From Serratia silvae (GTDB lineage Bacteria > Pseudomonadota > Gammaproteobacteria > Enterobacterales > Enterobacteriaceae), in contig NZ_JAGQDC010000001.1 in the NCBI RefSeq assembly GCF_023282985.1, positions 62,001-126,000 on the forward strand: DNA of 64,000 nt. Reading direction: 5' to 3'. Under the pieces are notes generated by a model, which ran no database searches, had not been told where the DNA came from, and was given only the letters and a program-made list of their open reading frames with translations. Every line of letters starts with the position of its first letter. Positions within the stretch are counted from its first letter, which is position 1. Position numbers and translations under genes: made by a program. Positions 16,176 through 25,640 of this stretch are shown piece by piece.

Positions 16176-18700
16176 TGTCTTCGGGTGTTATCAAGTTTGT
16201 CGTTACCTTGTTGGTGTTGCTGGTGGTTTTTCTCCCCTGGATCGTCATGGCTGCGCTTGCCGGGTTGTGGCAAGGCATTGACTGGCTAGGCGCACAGCTT
16301 TGGCCAGCGGTGTTAAATGGCCACGAGCGCGGCTTTTTATCCGGTTTATGGCTGGCTGGCAGCCTGATGACGGGCGGTATGCTGTATGTGGCGTTCCGGC
16401 GTCGTAGCTTTAGCTATGCTGCCGGAGGGGCGCTGGCGGTAGTCTCGCTGTTGCTGCTCAGTTACCTCAATATGCCGCTCACGGCAGAGGCTGAACGCCG
16501 CTGGTTGGTTGGGCATCAGCTTGAGCGAAGTGAATGGAAAGAGGTTACGGTCTACAGCGGGCAACAGTTTGATGAACTGATACAGAGCTTCCCCGGCCAG
16601 TTGAATGAATGGCGGATATTAAACGCGTTGGAAAAGAATAGAGCGAAGTTCCCGCCTCTCGGCTATTCGCCACATGACAGTGAGCAGATCACTAAACTGT
16701 GGACCGCAGTCCTCCAATCGCCGCAACCAGATACTCAAGCCGAAATCAGTGCATTGAGCAAGATGAACGACGCCATCCTCTGGATGCCCGATCAGGCCGA
16801 GCTGTTGCTGGCTACGGGGCTGTTTAGCCTGACAACAACGCCACCGTCAGGCATGACGCCAGAGGTGTTGAGTGCGATTAGTCAAATTTTTCAGTCAGCT
16901 ATTCAAAGTAATCCTCGAGATGCGGATGCCTGGATGGGCTGGGCGCTGGCCACGTTGCTGACAGGCGACAGCGATAGTGTCTCCCATTATGGTTCTCCCG
17001 CACCACAGCTTCAGCAGGTGACTAATGCGTTGATGGTCGCCGGTCAGTTGGAAAAGAAAGGGCAATATCAGCCAATCATCCATCGGCGCTTAACGCAATT
17101 TATTGACGCATTACCAGCCAAAGAAAAACGTGAGCTGGATATCTTGCAGGCGCGAGCCACCTTGCTGGTGGGGTCGGCGGAGCCTTTTGATCCGGCGGTG
17201 GTTGAGTTGGCCAATCAGAACCTGGTACCGGCGTCTTCTGGTGAGAGCGCTAGTGAGTCAGTTGCGAATGGTTCCGCTAACATTGCCAGCGTAGAACCAT
17301 TCAGCCGTGCCGGGCTGTCGACTGACGGGGTTCGACGCGTCTTCGGCAAAACCAAAGATTACGCCACTACAATGTTATCCATTGATGTTAATGAACGTGG
17401 GGAACCGGTCTCTGTCCTACCCTTTGTTAGCAGCGGCGCACGCGAGCTGGATCTGAGCGCGATAAGGTTAGCGTCTAGCTGGCGCTTCCCTGCCTCCAAT
17501 CAGCCCCAGCATCGTTTTATACCGTTTGATTTTGTGAGTACCGAGCTGACCTCCAACATGTATTTACAGTTTATGCAGCAACATATCTCGACCTTGGCGA
17601 ACCTGGTAGCCCGCCACGACCATGCGGGGCTGCGCCAGCAAGAAGCGTTGATCCGTAGGCTAAACGGTTTGGTTTGGGTGGGGAAATCGAATTATGGTAT
17701 TAAGCGGGATGAAGTCGTTGAACTGAATAAAGTGCTGATGTCGAGAAATTTGGGTGAAGACTATTTCACTATCACCATTAATAAAATAGACAGCCTGGTT
17801 GGCAAATATAACCAAAGCCCGGATCTGTTACTGCTGTTGGCCCGCCAGCAAATGCTTTATTTTAACTACGGTATGGCCCAAAAGAAGAAGGCAACGTCTT
17901 CTGCCGTAAGTAGCCCGTGGGCGCATTTGCTGTGGGATGCACGGCGTAATTTTGGGCGCGCGATTGCCATGGAGCCCACGAGGGCAGATGCCTGGTACGG
18001 CTGGGGGCTGTCGTGGGTCGATGAAGATCCGGAAAAGCTGGTGGGGGCGATGGTTTATGCTCAGCGTCTGCGTCATCAAGCAGAGACACACAAGCCCGAT
18101 CCTGATTCCAGATCGATATTTGAGACGATGAGCCAATCGGAACGTTCGCTAGATTTTATTAAGGTTAAGCTGCTGCTGGGGATGAACTTGCAGCGACAAC
18201 GCGCAGGATGGTTGGATATCCTGACTGCGCGTGTCAGCCAAAATTATCAGGACATGATCTCAACCGGCACTGGCAACAAGGATGAAGCCCCAAGCCAACT
18301 CGTCTATATGCCCCAAGAGGAATCCTCGCAGCTGGTTGATAAGGTCGCCATCAGGCCGACGCCTTTCCCTGCATCGCTGGAACGACAGGCGCCTGAAGTG
18401 CCTCAGGCGAAGAAATACTCCGCTGGTATTGTCAGCGTTAACTTTGAACAAGCCGGTATCACTCAAGCAACGCGCACTTTACCATTTTTCCCAGACGTTG
18501 GCCCACAGTCGGCGGGGGTAAAAACCGTGTTGGTCGATCTGGATGTGAATGCGCAAGGGAAACCGCAGCTGGTGCTGATCTCATCGAGTAGTGGCATTAC
18601 CCTCTATGATGAGGCCGCCATGGCCGCAGCTTGGAGCTGGCGGTTTGCAAAGCAGCGAGATGGTCACAGGCAACGGGTGATGGTGTCGTTTAGGCGTTAA
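16175..18700 (+). CDS. Large membrane protein with TPR-like region and two TonB-C-like domains
   Basis: This 841-residue protein overlaps the kinase stop (TGATG). It has three hydrophobic helices (about 7-29, 52-72, 76-98), then a long helical region with TPR-like segments (DAWMGWALATLL near 250, ADAWYGWGLSWVDED near 610). Two domains resemble the TonB C-terminal fold: one at about 385-455 (SIDVNERGEPVSV...LDLSAIRLASSWRF) and one at the very end (VDLDVNAQGKPQLV...YDEAAMAAAWSWRF). The orientation suggests most of it is periplasmic. I do not know a named family for the whole protein. It is probably the output or sensor of the kinase-phosphatase triad. Confidence 0.7.
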   Translation: MSSGVIKFVVTLLVLLVVFLPWIVMAALAGLWQGIDWLGAQLWPAVLNGHERGFLSGLWLAGSLMTGGMLYVAFRRRSFSYAAGGALAVVSLLLLSYLNMPLTAEAERRWLVGHQLERSEWKEVTVYSGQQFDELIQSFPGQLNEWRILNALEKNRAKFPPLGYSPHDSEQITKLWTAVLQSPQPDTQAEISALSKMNDAILWMPDQAELLLATGLFSLTTTPPSGMTPEVLSAISQIFQSAIQSNPRDADAWMGWALATLLTGDSDSVSHYGSPAPQLQQVTNALMVAGQLEKKGQYQPIIHRRLTQFIDALPAKEKRELDILQARATLLVGSAEPFDPAVVELANQNLVPASSGESASESVANGSANIASVEPFSRAGLSTDGVRRVFGKTKDYATTMLSIDVNERGEPVSVLPFVSSGARELDLSAIRLASSWRFPASNQPQHRFIPFDFVSTELTSNMYLQFMQQHISTLANLVARHDHAGLRQQEALIRRLNGLVWVGKSNYGIKRDEVVELNKVLMSRNLGEDYFTITINKIDSLVGKYNQSPDLLLLLARQQMLYFNYGMAQKKKATSSAVSSPWAHLLWDARRNFGRAIAMEPTRADAWYGWGLSWVDEDPEKLVGAMVYAQRLRHQAETHKPDPDSRSIFETMSQSERSLDFIKVKLLLGMNLQRQRAGWLDILTARVSQNYQDMISTGTGNKDEAPSQLVYMPQEESSQLVDKVAIRPTPFPASLERQAPEVPQAKKYSAGIVSVNFEQAGITQATRTLPFFPDVGPQSAGVKTVLVDLDVNAQGKPQLVLISSSSGITLYDEAAMAAAWSWRFAKQRDGHRQRVMVSFRR

Positions 18701-18734
18701 AGGGGGTATCAGGCGGGCGAATAGGAGTGATCCC

Positions 18735-19472
18735 TCACCTGGCAATCGGTTTGACAAGCTGCCATTCGGCCCCCAGCCTGATGGCATGTTTGGCATTGGT
18801 CACGCCCATCTTTTTCACAATATTGCCAATATGGAATTTTACCGTACGGATCTTCACGTCTAAAATAATGGCAATTTCCTGATAGGTTTTACCCATGCTG
18901 GCCCAATAGAGCACTTCGTTCTCCCGCGTTGACAGGGGATCTTTTTCTGCGCTGGGGTTATAGCTATTATTTCGTGCGGTTTCCCGGTGCTGGGTGGTGA
19001 CTCTTTCGTGGATGGTAGCCAGCAGCATCTGCAAGTGGGCTTTGTTAGGATGTATTTGGCCCTCTATATCGATGGATTTGCTGTCATTAAGTATCAGCGA
19101 CAGCATCGCCAAATTATGATCGTGGTCATGCAATACAAAGGTATAGCCGGTGGTAATATTATAGTTCTTTGCATGGTTGAATATTTCTGAGGGCCTTTGC
19201 CTTGAGTTTTTTGGCGTACTTTCATCCCAAGGGAATGGGGCGACCCTTTGCAAGGCGGATAGCACCACGGGATCGATACTGTGGTAGTTACTTTCTTTAT
19301 AGATATCAACCCATTGGCTTGGGTAGTTGGAGGTTATCAACGTCTCCATGGGGTATTTCTTGTTAAGTATCATATAGGCGAACTTGAAATTGCCAAATTC
19401 CGCTATTTTTTTAACCAGATAGTTTTTGAATGCACTGTTATCATCATGAGTATCAGAGAATAGTGTAGACAT
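18735..19472 (-). CDS. LuxR-family quorum-sensing regulator (solo)
   Basis: This 245-residue regulator has an acyl-homoserine-lactone-binding N-terminal domain and a LuxR-type helix-turn-helix. W54, Y58, D67, P68 and W82 are spaced exactly like the ligand-pocket residues W57, Y61, D70, P71, W85 of TraR. The C-terminus has LSTRENEVLYWASMGKTYQEIA and TVKFHIGNIVKKMGV. The ATG at 19472 has GAGG seven bases upstream; a TTG one codon earlier is less likely. No luxI synthase is in the window, so it probably listens to a signal made elsewhere in the genome or by neighbours. It converges on the signalling operon. Confidence 0.9.
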   Translation of the reverse strand: MSTLFSDTHDDNSAFKNYLVKKIAEFGNFKFAYMILNKKYPMETLITSNYPSQWVDIYKESNYHSIDPVVLSALQRVAPFPWDESTPKNSRQRPSEIFNHAKNYNITTGYTFVLHDHDHNLAMLSLILNDSKSIDIEGQIHPNKAHLQMLLATIHERVTTQHRETARNNSYNPSAEKDPLSTRENEVLYWASMGKTYQEIAIILDVKIRTVKFHIGNIVKKMGVTNAKHAIRLGAEWQLVKPIAR

Positions 19473-19597
19473 CAAATTACCTCAGCTTGAAATAATAACA
19501 CCACTACGATTATAACGCACAGAGCAAATCCATAGCCTCGTTATTATTGAATGCGATATAATATACTGCTTTGCCAGCGAGTTACGATAAAAATAGC

Positions 19598-19628
19598 AAA
19601 AAAAAACCTGACCTCGTTGGGTCAGGTT
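19598..19628 (-). terminator. Terminator-like hairpin facing left
   Basis: AACCTGACC at 19605-19613 pairs perfectly with GGTCAGGTT at 19620-19628 over a six-base loop. A nine-A run (19598-19606) lies on its left, which is a T-run for leftward transcription. No intact leftward gene lies to its right, so it may have outlived the gene it served. Confidence 0.65.
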
Positions 19629-19922
19629 GCCACATTGGCCAACACCAGGGAAATCTTTACTGTCGTTATTTTAAAGCCTTACTCTTAGTAGAGGCAAGCG
19701 AACAGTGCTGGATTTTGGCGGTCTATCACTATTAAAATGCTAAGAATAGTCTTTGTTCATGTTCGGCATAGCGATACAACGGTTCCTGCATTCACGCTCT
19801 TGATCCTAACAACGGCCTTATCGGATGTTTTCATCAAAGGTTGGGATGGGCTACTCAGCATTTTCCAAACGTTATTCGCTCAATTTTGAGCGGAGGGTGT
19901 TAACGGCCAACCAATTCTCCTG

Positions 19923-20246
19923 ACTGCATAATAATCATATCGAGTCCACATTATTGCTGTTCCTTTCCCTGGTAATCAACACGGGTTGGCTAAAGTGGAA
20001 CGATAATATGCAAAGCTATTTAGCTGGCGCATACACCTCGCGACAACAAATGACCTTGTCCACCGAAGCAATCATCGGGAGCATGATCCTGGCGTAACTC
20101 AGTGCCGAAGCGCGGAAAATCGCCGCTAGCTCCCCCGATTTTTAACCACCAGACGGGTAACGTGCAGTGGCAAGCCAGTGGAGGGGGGGCTGGTGACCTT
20201 TTCTCGGATGAGATTATTGTGTTGCTCAATAGATTGTTATCACGGT
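19923..20246 (+). pseudogene. Unidentified coding remnant, frame broken
   Basis: One plus frame gives a hydrophobic segment then a helix (STLLLFLSLVINTGWLKW, later LSTEAIIGSMILA) and stops at 20096. A shifted frame continues as RGKSPLAPPIFNHQTGNVQW and later GGGAGDLFSDEIIVLLNRLL, ending at TAA near 20246. The amino-acid texture looks like a small membrane-anchored protein with a C-terminal domain, but I cannot name the family and no start is evident. Low-confidence reading. Confidence 0.3.
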
Positions 20247-20903
20247 AAGCCTTAGCTTGATCTTCACTGAGTACTAAAATGTAAGGTCTCTAACATCCGT
20301 TTAGCGGCCTTGAAACCGCTCTCAAAAGGGCTTTCTTGATATGAAACTGTTTTTTTTCAATGAAAAAGTGATGTTAATCACAAATAATAAACCGGAAATT
20401 GTTCATAAAATGGCCGCCTAGTTGCCGTTGTGTTGCATTTTTGTGTTTGCTAAATAGGTAAGGATCAAACGATTCTGGATCATGAGCTAAGCGATACGCT
20501 TTACCATTCTCTGTATGGAAATGTTCTTGATCACCCTTGCGCATTATTTGTCTATTAATTCCCTTTATCTACTGCTGTGTCAGTGTGTGTTAAGAAAGAG
20601 CTTATTTTTAAATTGAAGTTAAATAAAGAATATTCCTAGTTTACTATAAGCTTCCTAATTAATATTTAAAACTAAAGAATATACCATTAATCCTAGATTG
20701 TGTGCTTGTGGGTAATAACAACTTGATAGGTATTGGCGATTAATTTGGCCCTTTGTGATCGTTTTAACCGATTTTGAATAATTGTTTTTCGCTATTAATA
20801 TTGTTTCGAGAATTAGGAAATAACTTAGTTTTATGGAATAGTATTCTGCTTATCCAACGGCGTAATGGAGTTGGTAAATAGTAAAGAAAGGAAGGGATCC
20901 TTC

Positions 20904-21482
20904 ATGCTGAAAATTCTAGATTATGGGTATCCGCCGCAGGCCGATACCCCATCAAAATGGCCTTTAACCTGGCCCGATACCAATAAGTACTTCCATGAAG
21001 GTATCGTAGGCTACTGTGACTCAATTAATATCCATCCACAGCAACTCAAGGTCGTATTTATTGACTTTCAATTGTCGAATCTGCGCCTTTTTCTGGAACA
21101 GGATTGGCTAATATATTCCGCTTGTAATCGCGTTGTGCTGGTAACCGACAGTCACCTGCTACCCTTGGCAAATTACTATAAATGTATGTTTCGCCAAGTT
21201 GACTCTGTGATCCAAAGGACGGGGAAATCCAGTGAAATTTTCGCCAAAATAGACCACGTTATTGCCGGGGAAAAGGTCTCTTCGCCATCGCAAACCCGGA
21301 TGTCTTCGCGCGAAATATGTTTATTACGCACTCTGGTTCATGGTGTCACCGTGCGTGATCTCGCCAGCAGGTTACAGCTTAGTCCTAAAACAGTTTATGC
21401 CCTTCGCCATAATATTTTGGGCAAGATGGGACTGGCTAAAATGAATGATATCTTCACTCATGCTATTCATAGTGCCAGATAA
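20904..21482 (+). CDS. ecpR: EcpR-like LuxR-type regulator of the ecp fimbrial operon
   Basis: This 192-residue protein has a LuxR-type helix-turn-helix near its end (MSSREICLLRTLVHGVTVRDLA and SPKTVYALRHNILGKMGL) and an N-terminal region without obvious phospho-acceptor features. EcpR/MatA occupies this place in E. coli and activates its own operon (family knowledge). The ATG at 20904 has GGAAGG eight bases upstream and is preferred to one 39 bases earlier. It lies about 200 bases before ecpA on the same strand, behind an AT-rich leader. Identification is from domain type and position more than sequence identity. Confidence 0.78.
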   Translation: MLKILDYGYPPQADTPSKWPLTWPDTNKYFHEGIVGYCDSINIHPQQLKVVFIDFQLSNLRLFLEQDWLIYSACNRVVLVTDSHLLPLANYYKCMFRQVDSVIQRTGKSSEIFAKIDHVIAGEKVSSPSQTRMSSREICLLRTLVHGVTVRDLASRLQLSPKTVYALRHNILGKMGLAKMNDIFTHAIHSAR

Positions 21483-21683
21483 GCTATAGCTACCTGTTGT
21501 TATGTGAATATCAATGCTGGGTAAAGTATTCGATGAATTTGTATCGCAGGCTTTCATCAGTTTATTGCTAAAGGATCTATTCGAAAATTTTATTTTTCGA
21601 ATGCGCCCTTGTGTCGCATTTATTGTGCCACGCCAGTAAATATTGGCGGGAAATTAATTGATATATATAAAGGAAGAAATTTT

Positions 21684-22280
21684 ATGAAGAAGTTAGCTCT
21701 GGCTTTGATTGCAGCTTCAGCGTTGGGAACAATTAATCTGGCTAATGCGGACACTCGTACTGCGAACGCGACAGCGTCTTGGGATGCAAAAGCCATTAAA
21801 GATACCACCAGCATGCTGGTTGTTACCCCACTGAAATCACTGACCTTTAACTATGCAGAAGGTCTGGAGCGTTTCAATACTCAAGATGGTGCGTTTGACA
21901 TCACTATTGCCGGCCAGTCTGGCGCCAGCGATTTTAAACTGACCTCTAAAATCATCTCTAACACCCTGAACCGTACCAGCGATGACTCTGCACTGACCGT
22001 GGGCGTTAAGTGGAATGGCAAAGCACTGTCTGAAAGCAGTGACATGGTGATGATCGATACTTCTGCAGGTATCAGCGCAGGTCTGTCTGCACTGGCCGTA
22101 CCAGGCGCTTATGCTGGTGCTAATCGCTCCAGCACTCAGGGTGTGTTCGTCTTTGACATTGCTAAAGCAACTGTTGCTGGCACTGACACTGCGTTCAAAG
22201 ACCTGACCGACGGTTACTGGGATGGCAACGTAAACGTTGAATTCACAGCAACTTGGGACGGTACTTTCACCACCCTGTAA
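21684..22280 (+). CDS. ecpA: Major pilin EcpA (MatB)
   Basis: This is the structural subunit of the E. coli common pilus type of fimbria. The 198-residue precursor has a signal peptide (about 1-22, ending LANA), and the mature start DTRTANATASWDAKAIKDTT and segments VVTPLKSLTFNYAEG and FKLTSKII closely follow EcpA of E. coli. No cysteine pair is seen, as usual for this family. The ATG at 21684 has AGGAAG upstream; an open frame further upstream carries no signal peptide. A strong hairpin separates it from ecpB and probably raises pilin over chaperone levels. Confidence 0.93.
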   Translation: MKKLALALIAASALGTINLANADTRTANATASWDAKAIKDTTSMLVVTPLKSLTFNYAEGLERFNTQDGAFDITIAGQSGASDFKLTSKIISNTLNRTSDDSALTVGVKWNGKALSESSDMVMIDTSAGISAGLSALAVPGAYAGANRSSTQGVFVFDIAKATVAGTDTAFKDLTDGYWDGNVNVEFTATWDGTFTTL

Positions 22281-22305
22281 GTGATTTTGTTGTTTTAACG
22301 TAGTC

Positions 22306-22332
22306 AGGATCGGGGTGAATAGCCCCGATCCT
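22306..22332 (+). promoter_or_regulatory. Intercistronic hairpin between ecpA and ecpB
   Basis: AGGATCGGGG at 22306-22315 pairs perfectly with CCCCGATCCT at 22323-22332 (7-base loop). There is no T-run, so it is more likely an mRNA stabiliser or partial attenuator. It abuts the first possible ecpB start codon (22334). Confidence 0.75.
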
Positions 22333-22333
22333 T

Positions 22334-23029
22334 ATGGAACGCATGATGAACAGATGGTTTCCTACGCTGATGTGCTCAGCACTATTTTTTTGTACTCACG
22401 CCAGTGCAATTAACGTTGGCGCGATTACATCAATCATTTCCTCAGGCCAAAGCGTCATCGCCAAGGAAGTGATCAATACCGTGGATGATGCCCGTCTGGT
22501 CAGCTTGAGGGTCGAGCGTATTTCCTCCCCGATGGAGGGGGGGAAAGTGATCCCGATGGAGAGCCGGCAGGAAATAATGGCCACGCCATCCAACCTGATT
22601 TTGCCTGGCAAGGGTAAAGATGTTTTCCGGGTTTTTTATTCCGGTCCGAAGGACGATAAGGAACGTTATTACCGTTTAGTCTGGAATGATAATCCGGTTA
22701 CCGAAGAGGGGCTGTCAAAAACCCAAAAAGCCGCTTCGGCAACCACTTCGGCAACTATCAGTACCATTCTGGTCGTCACACCGCGGCAGAACAAATTCGA
22801 CTATCAATACCGAGATGGTGTTGCGTATAACACCGGTAACAGCTCTTTTCGCGTGGTGGCATTTGGCCCCTGTAAGCAGCCACAGACCAGTGAAGAGAAA
22901 ACTAAAGGATGCCGTGAGCGTTATTACGTCATGCCAGGACTCGGCGTGCACTTGAAATTTGTTGATATCAATAATCAAAAACTCAGCGTTGGCATTTGGC
23001 ACAACGAGGATTATATCAACGTGAAATAG
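22334..23029 (+). CDS. ecpB: Periplasmic fimbrial chaperone EcpB
   Basis: This protein guides Ecp subunits to the usher. The 231 residues carry a signal peptide (to about THASA), then INVGAITSI, LRVERISSP, DVFRVFYSGPKDDKERYYRLVW and TILVVTPRQNKFDYQY, all close to E. coli EcpB. Three ATG codons lie near the start (22334, 22343, 22346). The first sits directly against the hairpin, so one of the later two, with GGA upstream, may be the true start. The next gene begins about 70 bases on. The fimbria is of the alpha/alternate chaperone-usher class. Confidence 0.9.
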   Translation: MERMMNRWFPTLMCSALFFCTHASAINVGAITSIISSGQSVIAKEVINTVDDARLVSLRVERISSPMEGGKVIPMESRQEIMATPSNLILPGKGKDVFRVFYSGPKDDKERYYRLVWNDNPVTEEGLSKTQKAASATTSATISTILVVTPRQNKFDYQYRDGVAYNTGNSSFRVVAFGPCKQPQTSEEKTKGCRERYYVMPGLGVHLKFVDINNQKLSVGIWHNEDYINVK

Positions 23030-23099
23030 CCTCTTTACTCATTGCCTGCATCGTACGTGTTTTCCAGGTGTGGAGTAGGGAAGCTATTTGGGGAAGCAA

Positions 23100-25628
23100 A
23101 TGGGTAATAATTTCATCTTAAGGACAAGAACCAAGGCCGTTGCGCTATGTATTGCTGCGGCTCTGATGCCTATGCAGGCCAATGCCAGAAACCTACAGGA
23201 TGTTCGTTTAGGAAATTATCTTATCCCGGGGGTGTTTGGTCAGGCGCTGACCGAAGGTATGACCATTCCTGTACTGCTACGTTACAAAGGCGGCGATCAA
23301 CAAGAAAAACAAAAGGTAGCGGATGCGCTGGTGGTACTGGAAAAAGACCGCCTGATGATAAAAGATATTACGCTGGTGGAAGATCCCACAGGGGCAACGC
23401 TGGCTGATACTACCCAGACGTTGGTCGCCGGTTTGAAAGATCGTTTCTTTGATCAAAATACCCATATTGCCCTTTCGTCTGATGCCGATCTGAACCTGAA
23501 TATCCGCTCGTTTGTGCTGACGCTGGACGTGAGTGAAAAAAGCCTGGCAGCCGCCATTATTCCGCGCATGAGCCTGTTGGGCATATCTTCGGTACCGCAT
23601 TTCAGTTCGGTGCTTAATTACGACCTGGGGATTTATCGCTCGCAGTTAAAAAAGGGTGAAAATACTTCTAATAATTATCTGACCCTGGATAATACCTTCG
23701 GCTTTGCGGAACATCACTTCAATGTGAACGGCTCGTTTTACGGTATTGGGGAGTCCCAGAAGGATTCTCAACTTTACCGCGCCATGTATGAACGGGACAT
23801 GAGCGGGCGCCGTCTGGCATTTGGCCTGGTCGACACCTGGAACCTGCAATCGTTGGGGAGTCTGTCGGCGCTGAACTCCAGCAAGGTGTATGGCGTCACC
23901 TACGGCAATAAGTCTGCAACCAAGATCCAGAATAACCAATATTCGCTGACGCCAATCACCGTGTTTTTACCTAGCGCGGGGGAAGTCCATATCTACCGCC
24001 AAGGACGCCTGTTGAACATTCAGAACTTCCCGATGGGCAGCTTTGAGGTCGATACCCGCATCCTGCCGTATGGGATTTATGACGTCGACGTTGAAGTGGT
24101 GATCGACGGTAAAACCAATTCGCGCATGCGCCAGACGATCAACAAAGCGTTCTCTGGCAATAATGGCGTGGCGCAAGAACTGAACTGGCAGTTGTATGGT
24201 GGTTACGTCAATTATAACAACCGCAGTACCCGCACCAACGACAGCACCACCAATGAAACCTATCTGGCGGGGGCGTCGGCGGCGATGTCGATCCCGGAAA
24301 TTCTCAAGATCGCCTCGGTCCCGGCGATATTTGGCCTGTCGCTGCAAACCTCGACCTACACCTTCGACAAGAAGGTGGTGAATGAAACCTCGGTCAACCT
24401 CAACGTAAACCAGTTTGCCAGTCTGGGCTGGCAGGGGCTGCTGTCACAGGGCGGGCGCTATCGCAATATTTTAAACGCCAGTTTTACGCTACCGAAAGGC
24501 TTTGGCAGCCTGTGGGCCAACCGGGAAAAGAGCCATATTGGTAAGGGGCTACCGGTCTATGAGTCGGACAGCTATTCCTATGGCGGCACCCTTAGCCTGA
24601 GCCGGTTCTTTGAGCGTGGTGGTCAGCTTACGCTGAGCCGTACGGTGGATAAGCGCGATCGCAGCACCTCTAACAACCTGGAATACTCCACGGCGCTGTT
24701 CTCCGGGCGCTATGGCACGGTCAACCTACGTGCCGGTATCCAACGTTATCGCTATGACTACCAGTCCAATAGCACCAACCAACGCTATATCTCGCTGGAC
24801 TTCTCGTTGCCGCTGGCCGCCTGGTTAAGCACTGGTGTCTCTTCCAACAATGGCAACGTGCGGGCCAACCTGGCCGCCAACAAGAGTTTTGATGACTCGG
24901 CGTTTACCTCTGCCGGCTTCAACCTGGCCAAGCTGGTCAAGGATAAGCACAACGGGGACAGCGCCTATTCCGCCTCCGGTTATGCCGCTTTTGATACCAA
25001 ATACAGTGCGGGCACGTTGTCACTCTCGCGGCCGGACAACAATCGCCTCAATGGCAACCTGACCGCGCGCGGGGCGATGGCCTACAGCGATAAGAACTTC
25101 GCCGCCAGCGGCATTCAGGAGAAGTCCGGGGTGTTGGTGAAAACCGGCTTCGTCGACGATGCGGTGCTCTCAGCTCAAGTCAATGGCCGCAGCTATCCGC
25201 TGAGCGGTAAGAATAGCTTCATTCCGTTGCCGCCGTACTCGAGCTACAAGGTCGAGCTGATGAACGACAAAAACTCGATGGACAGCTTTGACATCGTCAA
25301 GGGGCGGACCCGCAACGTCACGCTGTATCCAGGTAACGTCGCCATTTATGAGCCGGAAGTGAAGCAGCTGGTAACGGTATTCGGCCGTATGACCACCGAA
25401 AATGGACGGGCGATCGCCAATGCCGCTGTGCGTAACCACATCGGTAAAACCACTACGGATGCGACAGGGGCCTTCTCGATGGACGTTGATAAGCGCTACC
25501 CGAGCGTGTCACTGACCATGCCAGATCACGGTATTTGCGAAGTGGATCTGGATTTGGCCAAGGCCAAGGGCGTGAAGTGGGTCGGCGATGTGGTGTGTAA
25601 CGCGCAGACCATTCTGGCACAACGTTAA
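23100..25628 (+). CDS. ecpC: Outer-membrane usher EcpC
   Basis: This usher exports and assembles Ecp subunits through the outer membrane. At 842 residues it matches E. coli EcpC (841). A signal peptide (to about MQANA) precedes the N-terminal domain and a long beta-barrel region with alternating aromatic strands; VTVFGRMTTENGRAIANAAVRNHIGKTTTDATG near the end is a typical C-terminal carboxypeptidase-regulatory-like domain of alternate-class ushers. The ATG at 23100 with GGGGAAG upstream is preferred to a TTG 12 bases earlier. It is followed by ecpD with a 12-base gap. Confidence 0.93.
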   Translation: MGNNFILRTRTKAVALCIAAALMPMQANARNLQDVRLGNYLIPGVFGQALTEGMTIPVLLRYKGGDQQEKQKVADALVVLEKDRLMIKDITLVEDPTGATLADTTQTLVAGLKDRFFDQNTHIALSSDADLNLNIRSFVLTLDVSEKSLAAAIIPRMSLLGISSVPHFSSVLNYDLGIYRSQLKKGENTSNNYLTLDNTFGFAEHHFNVNGSFYGIGESQKDSQLYRAMYERDMSGRRLAFGLVDTWNLQSLGSLSALNSSKVYGVTYGNKSATKIQNNQYSLTPITVFLPSAGEVHIYRQGRLLNIQNFPMGSFEVDTRILPYGIYDVDVEVVIDGKTNSRMRQTINKAFSGNNGVAQELNWQLYGGYVNYNNRSTRTNDSTTNETYLAGASAAMSIPEILKIASVPAIFGLSLQTSTYTFDKKVVNETSVNLNVNQFASLGWQGLLSQGGRYRNILNASFTLPKGFGSLWANREKSHIGKGLPVYESDSYSYGGTLSLSRFFERGGQLTLSRTVDKRDRSTSNNLEYSTALFSGRYGTVNLRAGIQRYRYDYQSNSTNQRYISLDFSLPLAAWLSTGVSSNNGNVRANLAANKSFDDSAFTSAGFNLAKLVKDKHNGDSAYSASGYAAFDTKYSAGTLSLSRPDNNRLNGNLTARGAMAYSDKNFAASGIQEKSGVLVKTGFVDDAVLSAQVNGRSYPLSGKNSFIPLPPYSSYKVELMNDKNSMDSFDIVKGRTRNVTLYPGNVAIYEPEVKQLVTVFGRMTTENGRAIANAAVRNHIGKTTTDATGAFSMDVDKRYPSVSLTMPDHGICEVDLDLAKAKGVKWVGDVVCNAQTILAQR

Positions 25629-25640
25629 GGACAGAATTTG

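Larger units (their letters stand above)
19473..20903. other. 1.4 kb gap with decayed coding sequence between luxR and ecpR
   Basis: No intact gene. It holds the luxR promoter on the left, a perfect hairpin at 19605-19628, broken coding traces at 19923-20246 (listed separately), and from about 20330 a long AT-rich stretch that is probably the ecpR regulatory region. That stretch has the look of a nucleoid-protein-silenced fimbrial promoter. I see no RNA gene. Confidence 0.55.

Noticed and set aside
20020-20229. 69-residue minus-strand open frame in the luxR-ecpR gap
   Set aside because: Composition looks random, no ribosome site, and it lies opposite better plus-strand coding traces.
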